DNA of 49,383 bases from Aggregatilineales bacterium (GTDB lineage Bacteria > Chloroflexota > Anaerolineae > Aggregatilineales > Ch27): contig JARKNX010000104.1 in NCBI GenBank assembly GCA_029976025.1, positions 1 through 49,383 on the forward strand, read 5' to 3'. Under the pieces are notes generated by a model that was given only the letters and a program-made list of their open reading frames with translations, had not been told where the DNA came from and ran no database searches. A program made the position numbers and the translations under genes. Of this stretch, positions 43,622-49,383 are shown in pieces. Position 1 is the stretch's first letter, and every line of letters starts with the position of its first letter.

Positions 43622-44383
43622 ATGCTGCTGGCGATAGACATTGGCAATACCAATATCGTGTTTGGCGTGCATGACGGCACGGCCTGGTCCCGCCACTGGC
43701 GCGTGCAGACCGTGCGCGAGCGGATGCCGGATGAATATGCGGTGATGTTCCGCAGCTTTCTGCGGGAGGCCGGGCTGGACCTGGACTCCTTCGACCAGGC
43801 GGTGCTGAGCAGCGTCGTGCCCCAGCTCACCCAGGATATTGCCGATATGGTGGCGCAGCGCATGGGCCGGGAACCCCTGATCGTCCGCCCGTCGCAGACA
43901 GTGACCGGGATTGAAATTCGCACGGAAAACCCGGAGCGCGTTGGCAGCGATCTGGTTGCCGATGCAGTAGCGGCCTACGATGTCTTTCAGTCGGACTGCA
44001 TTGTGGTGGACTTTGGCACGGCGACGACGTTCACCGCTGTAGCCAGGCCCGGGGTTCTGCTCGGCGTGGCCATTGCCGCCGGACTGCAGGTCACGGCGAG
44101 CGCTCTGGTGGCCCGCACAGCGCAGCTCCCCCAGGTGGAGCTGGTCCCGCCGCCTTCCGTCATCGGCCGTAACACGGTCCATGCGATGCAGGCTGGCCTG
44201 GTGTTCGGCTATGTGGCGATGGTTGAGGGTCTGATCGCCCGGATTAAGGCGGAACTTCATGATGCGCATGTGATTGCGACCGGCGGACTGGCGGCGGTCA
44301 TCGATCCGCTGACGGACTGTTTCGATGTGGTGAACCCGTGGCTGACCCTGGATGGGCTGCGCCTGATTGCCGAACGTAACTGA
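43622..44383 (+). CDS. coaX: Type III pantothenate kinase
   Basis: 253 residues of the ASKHA fold: phosphate loop 'MLLAIDIGNTNIVFG', 'LSSVVPQLT', 'GSDLVADAVAAYD' (Asp), 'IVVDFGTATTFTAV', and 'VIATGGLAAVI'. It phosphorylates pantothenate, the first step of CoA synthesis, and is not feedback-inhibited by CoA. ATG 43622 has 'aaggataggg' upstream, which decides it over the longer reading. A TATAAT at 43570-43575 is a likely -10. It faces coaBC, 13 bp away, so two CoA-pathway genes are convergent. Confidence 0.95.
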   Translation: MLLAIDIGNTNIVFGVHDGTAWSRHWRVQTVRERMPDEYAVMFRSFLREAGLDLDSFDQAVLSSVVPQLTQDIADMVAQRMGREPLIVRPSQTVTGIEIRTENPERVGSDLVADAVAAYDVFQSDCIVVDFGTATTFTAVARPGVLLGVAIAAGLQVTASALVARTAQLPQVELVPPPSVIGRNTVHAMQAGLVFGYVAMVEGLIARIKAELHDAHVIATGGLAAVIDPLTDCFDVVNPWLTLDGLRLIAERN

Positions 44384-44396
44384 CAGGCTGTCCGGG

Positions 44397-45644
44397 TCAG
44401 CCGCGGAGGGCCGCCGCCGCGCGCTCCAGGATGATCTCGCTGACGCGGGCCTTGCTGGCGAGCGGAGGGCGTTGTTGTTCGCTTTCCCGGTCCAGAATCA
44501 CGACCCGATTTGTATCCGCGCCGAAGCCGGCCTGGGGACTGGTGATATCGTTGGCAATGATCAGGTCCAGGCCTTTTTCCTCCAGCTTGGCGCGGGCATT
44601 CTCCAGCAGCGACTCAGTTTCAGCGGCAAAGCCGACAACGACGCGCGGCCAGCCGGTACGCTCCCGACCCTCTTTGACGGCCATCAGGATATCCGGATTG
44701 CGGAGCAGCTCCAGTGTGCTCTCGCGCTTCGGGCTGGCGGCCTTCTTGATTTTATGGGGCGCGACCCTGGCAGGGCGGAAGTCAGCGACCGCCGCCGCCA
44801 TGATCAGGATGTCGGCGCTGGCGCAGTGAGCCTGCACGGCTTCCAGCATCTCTTCGGCGGTGTTAACTGGCACAAAGACAGCGCCGATGGGGGCGGGGAG
44901 GGCGCTGACGGTGCTGATCAGGACAGTCTCAGCGCCGGCATCCAGCGCCGCCTGGGCCAGGGCGTAGCCCTGCTTGCCGCTGGAGTGATTGCTCAGGTAA
45001 CGCACCGGGTCCAGAGGTTCGCGCGTGCCGCCGGCCGTCACGACCACCCGGCGCCCGGCCAGGATGCCGTGCCGGCCCATCGCTCGCCGGATGTGCCCGA
45101 GCAATGTGGGCGTCTCGGGCAGGCGTCCTGTGCCCATGTGCCCGGAAGCCAGGTGTCCCGCCTCCGGCTCGATGACAATCGCGCCGCGATTTCGCAGAGT
45201 GTCCAGGTTGGCCCGGGTGGCCGGGTGAGCGTACATACCGCCATCCATCGCCGGCGCGACAAGCAGCGGGCAGCGGGCGGCCAGCGCCGTCACTGCCAGC
45301 AGATCGTCGGCCAGGCCAGCCGCCAGCCGGGCCACCGTCTGCGCGGTAGCCGGGGCGATGACCAGCAAATCGGCGCCTTCTCCCAGGCCAATGTGGGCGA
45401 TATGGGTTGGCAGATCGGGGCTGGCTGTCTGCCACATATCGGTGAAGACCGGCCGGCCGGTCACAGCTTCAAACGATAGAGGGGTGACGAACCGCTGCGC
45501 GGCAGCCGTCATGATGACATCCACCTGCGCGCCGGCCTGGGTCAGCTTGCTGGCCAGATCGACAGCTTTGTAAGCGGCGATGCTGCCTGTGACGCCGAGG
45601 ATGATACGAGCATCTTCCAGCAGGGTGATTCGTTCCTGTAACAT
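44397..45644 (-). CDS. coaBC: Bifunctional phosphopantothenoylcysteine decarboxylase/synthetase
   Basis: 415 residues. The N-terminal flavoprotein half (~1-185, 'ILGVTGSIAAYKAVDL', 'LLVIAPATAQTVARLA') decarboxylates 4'-phosphopantothenoyl-cysteine; its substrate motif reads 'APAMDGGMY' where many proteins have PAMN, and the flap reads 'ASGHMGTGRLPE' with Ser in place of the E. coli catalytic Cys. The C-terminal half (~195-415, 'VVVTAGGTREPLDPVRY' and 'NHSSGKQGYALAQAAL') makes the substrate from cysteine and phosphopantothenate using CTP. 'gggggag' precedes ATG 45644. These variants recur in other phyla, so activity is not in doubt. Confidence 0.95.
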   Translation of the reverse strand: MLQERITLLEDARIILGVTGSIAAYKAVDLASKLTQAGAQVDVIMTAAAQRFVTPLSFEAVTGRPVFTDMWQTASPDLPTHIAHIGLGEGADLLVIAPATAQTVARLAAGLADDLLAVTALAARCPLLVAPAMDGGMYAHPATRANLDTLRNRGAIVIEPEAGHLASGHMGTGRLPETPTLLGHIRRAMGRHGILAGRRVVVTAGGTREPLDPVRYLSNHSSGKQGYALAQAALDAGAETVLISTVSALPAPIGAVFVPVNTAEEMLEAVQAHCASADILIMAAAVADFRPARVAPHKIKKAASPKRESTLELLRNPDILMAVKEGRERTGWPRVVVGFAAETESLLENARAKLEEKGLDLIIANDITSPQAGFGADTNRVVILDRESEQQRPPLASKARVSEIILERAAAALRG

Positions 45645-45794
45645 GGCGCTCCCCCATGCTGCGCACTCAATTTAGCGGCTTCAGATGACGATTCGAGCTG
45701 GCGGCAGATTATACCATGCTGTCGAAGCGATAGATGCCGCCGAAGAGAAGCCCGGCGGAGCCTCTCTTCAGCGCGTTTTCCTATCTATGGCGGG

Positions 45795-47585
45795 TTATTG
45801 TTTTTCGACGACCCGGATGTGCAGATCGTGGAGCTGGCCCGGCTCCGCCTCGGAGGGCGCGCCGGCCATCAGGTCAGCAGCCTGCTGCGTCTTGGGGAAG
45901 GCGATCACCTCGCGGATATTCGGCTCGCCCGCCAGGAGCATCACCAGCCGATCGATGCCGGGGGCGATGCCGCCGTGCGGCGGGGTGCCGTACTCAAAGG
46001 CTTCCAGCATATGCCCGAAGCGCTCTCTGGCTACTTCCACATCCAGCCCGATCAGGCCGAATATCTTCTCCTGAATCTCGCGCTGGTGGATACGGATGCT
46101 GCCGCCGGCGATCTCATACCCGTTGCAGCACAGATCGTACTGCTGGCCGCGCGCCTGGCCGGGGTCGGTGTCGAGCAGGGGGATATCCTCCGGCATTGGC
46201 GACGTGAAAAGATGGTGGGAGGGGTCCCAGCGGTGTTCGTCCTCGTTCCACTCGAACAGCGGGAAGTCAATAATCCAGGCGAAGGCAATTTGGGCCGGGT
46301 CGGTCAACTCCAGGCGCTCGGCCAGGTTGCGGCGCAGGGCGTCCTGGACGGGGTAGAGCGCCTGCGCCGGCCCGGCGAGGAACAGGACCAGATCGCCCGC
46401 CTCTGTTCCGAGCAGGCCGAACAACTCCGCCTGAAGCTCCTCCGGGAAGAATTTAGCCATTGTCCCGCGGACTTCGCCGCCTGCCTCCCCGGCCAGCGCC
46501 AGCCAGGACAGGCCCTTCGCCCCGTTCTCCTTCGCCAGCGCCTCCAGCTCCTCGACCAGCTTGCGCAACTGGGAGTTATTGAGTCCCGCCGCGCCGCCAG
46601 GAACGCGCAGAGCTTTGACCTTGCCTCCGTCCTTCACGGCGCTTTGAAAGACGCCGAAACTGCTCCGCGTAGCGACGGCGCTGATATCGGCCCAGGCCAG
46701 GTCGTAGCGCATGTCAGGCTTGTCGGAGCCGTATTTCTCCATAGCGTCGCGCTGAAGCAGGCGCGGAAACGGCCTGGTCAGAAGCTGCCGGTCGGAGACT
46801 TCCTCTACGATGCCGGTCATCAGGTCTTCAACCAGGTTGAGCACATCCTCGCGCTCGACAAAGCTCATCTCCATATCCAACTGGGTGAATTCCGGCTGGC
46901 GATCGCCGCGCTGATCTTCGTCGCGGAAGCAGCGGGCGATCTGGAAGTATCGCTCATATCCGGCCACCATCAGGAGCTGCTTGAGCTGCTGGGGGCTTTG
47001 CGGGAGGGCGTAGAACTTACCGGGGTGGACACGGCTGGGGACGAGGTAGTCGCGCGCGCCTTCTGGCGTGGTCTTGAACAGGATCGGCGTTTCGATCTCG
47101 ACGAAGCCCTGCGCGTCCAGATAGTCGCGGATGTATTTGATGACCCGGTGGCGCAGGACGATGTTGCGCTGCATATGCTGGCGGCGGAGGTCCATGTAGC
47201 GGTACTTCATGCGCAGGGCTTCGTCCACCTTTTCGTCGCGGTTGATGTAAAAAGGCGGGACCCGGGCCGGGTTCAGGACGGTGAGCGCGGTCGCCTGGAC
47301 TTCAATTGCGCCGGTAGGCAGGTTGGCATTGACCATGCCAGCAGGGCGCGGATGCACTATGCCCTGCACCTGAATTACATACTCATTGCGGACATCGGAA
47401 GCCGCCTCGTGAACAGCGGGCGTAGCGGCCTGATCGATCGTGATCTGGGTCAGCCCCCAGCGATCGCGCAGATCAATGAAGATCAGGCCACCCTGGTTGC
47501 GCTGAGTGTGGACCCACCCGGCCAGAGTGACCGCCTGACCGGTATGTTCGGGGCGGAGTTCGCCGCAGGTGTGCGTTTTGAGCAT
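45795..47585 (-). CDS. aspS: Aspartyl-tRNA synthetase
   Basis: 596 residues, the bacterial type: N-terminal OB-fold anticodon domain ('[19 protein letters not shown]'), class II motif 2 ('[21 protein letters not shown]', read in part), a GAD insertion domain (~300-400), and motif 3 ('[20 protein letters not shown]'). It charges tRNA-Asp (or Asp/Asn if nondiscriminating). 'ggaag' precedes ATG 47585. It is leftward, divergent from ogt across the 14-bp repeat array. Confidence 0.97.
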   Translation of the reverse strand: MLKTHTCGELRPEHTGQAVTLAGWVHTQRNQGGLIFIDLRDRWGLTQITIDQAATPAVHEAASDVRNEYVIQVQGIVHPRPAGMVNANLPTGAIEVQATALTVLNPARVPPFYINRDEKVDEALRMKYRYMDLRRQHMQRNIVLRHRVIKYIRDYLDAQGFVEIETPILFKTTPEGARDYLVPSRVHPGKFYALPQSPQQLKQLLMVAGYERYFQIARCFRDEDQRGDRQPEFTQLDMEMSFVEREDVLNLVEDLMTGIVEEVSDRQLLTRPFPRLLQRDAMEKYGSDKPDMRYDLAWADISAVATRSSFGVFQSAVKDGGKVKALRVPGGAAGLNNSQLRKLVEELEALAKENGAKGLSWLALAGEAGGEVRGTMAKFFPEELQAELFGLLGTEAGDLVLFLAGPAQALYPVQDALRRNLAERLELTDPAQIAFAWIIDFPLFEWNEDEHRWDPSHHLFTSPMPEDIPLLDTDPGQARGQQYDLCCNGYEIAGGSIRIHQREIQEKIFGLIGLDVEVARERFGHMLEAFEYGTPPHGGIAPGIDRLVMLLAGEPNIREVIAFPKTQQAADLMAGAPSEAEPGQLHDLHIRVVEKQ

Positions 47586-47617
47586 GGGTTATACTTCCGT
47601 AGTGTGGAGCAAGACAA

Positions 47618-47673
47618 GGCGGATATAATCCGGCGGATACGATCCAGCGGATACAATCCGGTGGATATAATCT
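47618..47673. repeat. Four tandem 14-bp repeats between aspS and ogt
   Basis: Units at 47618-47631, 47632-47645, 47646-47659 and 47660-47673, consensus 'rgcggatayaatcc', with one to three changes each. Units 1 and 4 contain TATAAT on the plus strand. It lies in the shared upstream region of the leftward aspS and rightward ogt. It could be an operator array, a promoter module or a variable tandem repeat. Confidence 0.8.
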
Positions 47674-47724
47674 ATCGAGCATAACACAAACGATATGCCT
47701 GCTCAAGTTTTTTCGGAGGACGCG

Positions 47725-48243
47725 GTGAAGCGCAACCGGCTGCTGCTGTGGCACATAATGGAGACGCCTGTCGGCCCGTTCTACGCCTGTCAGAGCGCGG
47801 CAGGGCTGTATTATGCGGCGCTGGGCGGCTCTGTAGAGGAGTTCCTGGCTCAGATCGCCGGAGCGCGGACAACGGTCGAGCAGGATGCAGCCGCCTTGCA
47901 ACCCTGCTTTGAACAGGTGAGGGAGTACTTCGACCGCGAACGGACGGATTTTGACCTGCCGCTGGACCTGAGCGATCTGACACCTTTTCAGCGCCAGGTG
48001 CTGGAGGCGGTGCGGGCTGTCCCCGCCGGCACGACTCGCACATACGGGGAGGTCGCCCGCCTGATCGGGCGGCCTGCCGCCGGCCGGGCCGTTGGCGGGG
48101 CGAATGCGCGCAACCCGCTGCCCCTGATTATCCCCTGTCACCGCCTGATCGGGGGGGACGGCGCCCTCCGCGGTTATGGAGCGGGCGAAGGGCTGCCGAC
48201 CAAGCGCTGGCTGCTGATATTTGAAGGCGCCCTGGCCGGGTGA
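47725..48243 (+). CDS. ogt: Methylated-DNA-protein-cysteine methyltransferase
   Basis: 172 residues. The C-terminal Ada/Ogt domain has 'TPFQRQVLEAVRAVPAGTTRTYGEVARLIG', quoted in part, the helix-turn-helix Arg finger in 'RAVGGANARNPLPL', and the active-site 'IIPCHRLIG' whose Cys takes the methyl group from O6-methylguanine. A shorter N-terminal domain starts 'LLLWHIMETPVGPFYACQ'. GTG 47725 is chosen because 'ggagg' (47716-47720) is well spaced; ATG 47695 would add ten residues without a ribosome site. Monocistronic, followed by a shared terminator. Confidence 0.93.
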   Translation: MKRNRLLLWHIMETPVGPFYACQSAAGLYYAALGGSVEEFLAQIAGARTTVEQDAAALQPCFEQVREYFDRERTDFDLPLDLSDLTPFQRQVLEAVRAVPAGTTRTYGEVARLIGRPAAGRAVGGANARNPLPLIIPCHRLIGGDGALRGYGAGEGLPTKRWLLIFEGALAG

Positions 48244-48259
48244 TCCGTTGTATCCAGAC

Positions 48260-48295
48260 AAAAAAGCCGGAGCCTCTGGCTGAGGTTCCGGCTTT
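48260..48295. terminator. Bidirectional terminator of ogt and the rplK-rplA operon
   Basis: Stem 'aaagccgga' (48263-48271) with 'tccggcttt' (48287-48295) plus an inner 5-bp extension. Read leftward it ends in a six-U tract, so it is a good terminator for rplA; rightward the tract is short. Confidence 0.85.
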
Positions 48296-48318
48296 CATTG
48301 TTCACCCGAGGGTGGTAT

Positions 48319-49038
48319 TTACTCTTTAACGCGCAGATCCATGGCGGCGTTGGGATCGATGCGGATGCCCGGCCCCATGGTAGAGGTAATCACCACACGC
48401 TTGAGATAGGTCCCTTTGGCGCCAGTGGGCCTGTTGCGGCGGATGGCGTCCACCATGGTCGCCACGTTTTCGTAAAGCTGCTCATGCGCGAAGCTGGCCT
48501 TGCCCACCGGGACGTGGACGTTGCCCGTGCGGTCGTTGCGGAATTCCACGCGGCCAGCGCGGGCTTCTTCAATAGCGCGGGACAGGTCCTGCGGCTCAAC
48601 CAGCGTCCCGGACTTCGGGCTGGGCATCAGACCGCGACGGCCCAGGACGCGGCCCAGCCGGCCGATCTTGCGCATCATTTCCGGCACGGCCAGGGCAACA
48701 TCGAAATCCACCCAGCCTTCTTTGTCAATCTTGGCGATGATTTCATCGCCAGCGACGATATCAGCGCCGGCTTCCTGCGCCGCGCGAGCCGCTTCGCCTT
48801 CTGCGAAGACCAGAACGCGCACCGTTTTGCCCAGGCCGTGCGGCAGAATGACGGTGTGGCGAATCTGCTGGTCCGCGTGGCGCGGGTCAATGCCCAGGCG
48901 GAAGTGCATCTCTACTGTCTCGTCGAACTTGGCAGTCGCCAGCTCCTTGACGAGCCTGACTGCTTCTTCCGGGCTATACGTCTTAAGCAGATCATGCTGG
49001 CTGACTGCAGCTTCGTAACGCTTACCGTGCTTTGCCAT
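48319..49038 (-). CDS. rplA: 50S ribosomal protein L1
   Basis: 239 residues: '[11 protein letters not shown]', '[20 protein letters not shown]', '[20 protein letters not shown]', '[16 protein letters not shown]' (the rRNA-binding signature) and '[12 protein letters not shown]'. L1 forms the mobile stalk at the ribosomal E site and usually represses its own mRNA. ATG 49038 follows 'gaggag'. It lies after rplK in the usual L11-L1 order. Confidence 0.97.
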   Translation of the reverse strand: MAKHGKRYEAAVSQHDLLKTYSPEEAVRLVKELATAKFDETVEMHFRLGIDPRHADQQIRHTVILPHGLGKTVRVLVFAEGEAARAAQEAGADIVAGDEIIAKIDKEGWVDFDVALAVPEMMRKIGRLGRVLGRRGLMPSPKSGTLVEPQDLSRAIEEARAGRVEFRNDRTGNVHVPVGKASFAHEQLYENVATMVDAIRRNRPTGAKGTYLKRVVITSTMGPGIRIDPNAAMDLRVKE

Positions 49039-49064
49039 TAGAATATACTCCTCGTGGTAGTAGT

Positions 49065-49120
49065 GGGGGAACAGCCCCCTCCCACAGAACAAATAAGGTT
49101 TTAACAGGGGCACGTGCCCC
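49065..49120 (-). promoter_or_regulatory. Hairpins in the rplK-rplA spacer
   Basis: Two GC-rich stems: 'ggggg/ccccc' (49065-49069 with 49075-49079) and the palindrome 'ggggcacgtgcccc' (49107-49120). In many bacteria L1 binds its own L11-L1 mRNA to repress translation; whether these stems form the L1 site is not shown by sequence alone. They could also be an attenuator. Confidence 0.4.
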
Positions 49121-49143
49121 CGGGAACCGCGAAATGATTCGAG

Positions 49144-49383
49144 CTAGTCGACGATTTTGACGCCCATGCTGCGCGCCGTGCCTTCGATCTGCAGCATGGC
49201 ATCTTCCACATCTATCGCGTTCAGGTCCTTCATCTTGATTTCCGCGATTTCCTGCACCTGGGCGCGGGTGATTGTCCCGACTTTCTCGGTGTTGGGCTTG
49301 GCAGAACCCTTCTCGATGCCGGCAGCGCGGCGGATGAGGTAGGCGGCCGGCGGACTCTTCAGGATGAACTTGAAGGAGCTGTC
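49144..49383 (-). CDS. rplK: 50S ribosomal protein L11, C-terminal part
   Basis: The 79 residues readable to the TAG stop at 49144-49146 are the L11 C-terminal domain: '[19 protein letters not shown]', '[17 protein letters not shown]', '[20 protein letters not shown]' and 'MGVKIVD'. This domain binds the GTPase-associated region of 23S rRNA. The N-terminus lies beyond the window edge. It is 105 bp upstream of rplA on the same strand. Confidence 0.95.
   Translation of the reverse strand, partial: DSSFKFILKSPPAAYLIRRAAGIEKGSAKPNTEKVGTITRAQVQEIAEIKMKDLNAIDVEDAMLQIEGTARSMGVKIVD

Noticed and set aside
47618-47673. CRISPR array
   Set aside because: Units are 14 bp, directly adjacent with no spacers, and there are no cas genes.
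45798-47684. A 628-codon open frame antisense to aspS
   Set aside because: It mirrors the AspRS gene codon for codon and shows no domain of its own; GC-rich third positions keep stops away.

Overview
The window reads as a chromosomal segment of a GC-rich free-living bacterium, most likely a member of the Chloroflexota (Anaerolineae-like). This is inferred from high GC content, exported solute-binding proteins with signal peptides but no lipobox cysteine, a SH3b/FecR-like secreted protein of a type I associate with that phylum, a secreted GH57 enzyme with a glucodextranase-type C-terminus, and a housekeeping gene mix without sporulation operons. The phylum was not confirmed by any search. There are no phage genes, transposases or CRISPR arrays.

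Layout. 1-361: the end of an rRNA operon (23S 3' end, 5S, strong terminator). 458-3783: a methylase-MazG nucleotide pyrophosphohydrolase, a DUF4432/aldose-epimerase-like protein and a V4R-type protein. 3784-4577: a gene-free stretch full of inverted repeats, ending at tRNA-Pro(CGG). 4794-9007: membrane and envelope genes (CDP-alcohol phosphatidyltransferase, lgt, and an ABC-2 exporter whose permease is fused to a SpoIIM-like domain). 9066-10450: a small membrane protein and an Asp/Glu racemase. 10512-15460: hydrogenase maturation, with hypC-hypD-hypE leftward and hypF rightward from a shared control region; no hypA, hypB or hydrogenase subunits are present. 15461-20598: a sugar ABC importer whose binding protein is an in-frame tandem duplication, followed by a double ATPase and a permease. 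20617-23500: a small membrane protein, a xylulokinase-like kinase and a PEP synthase/PPDK regulatory kinase-phosphatase, all leftward.

23701-39084 is a carbohydrate region: a secreted GH57 enzyme, a ROK repressor with a clear promoter and dyad, a binding protein plus two permeases of a second sugar importer without its own ATPase, a threonine-synthase-like PLP enzyme, a VOC protein, a leftward aminotransferase, a CE7 esterase and a GH38 alpha-mannosidase. 39161-43530: a secreted SH3b protein with a cysteine/tryptophan-rich tail, a monooxygenase-fold protein, an iron alcohol dehydrogenase and a P1 peptidase. 43622-49383: core genes coaX, coaBC, aspS, ogt, rplA and the C-terminal part of rplK, with four 14-bp tandem repeats between the divergent aspS and ogt genes.

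How the genes fit together. The two importers, the kinase, the ROK regulator, GH38, CE7 and GH57 suggest a heterotroph that breaks down plant or microbial glycans outside the cell and imports the pieces; PDRP would set the pyruvate/PEP balance. Both binding-protein genes are followed by strong hairpins before the membrane components, which would allow more binding protein than permease. The most unusual items are the tandem binding protein (about 85% identical halves by hand count), the ABC-2/SpoIIM fusion, the Cys/Trp-rich secreted tail, and several unexplained repeat structures.
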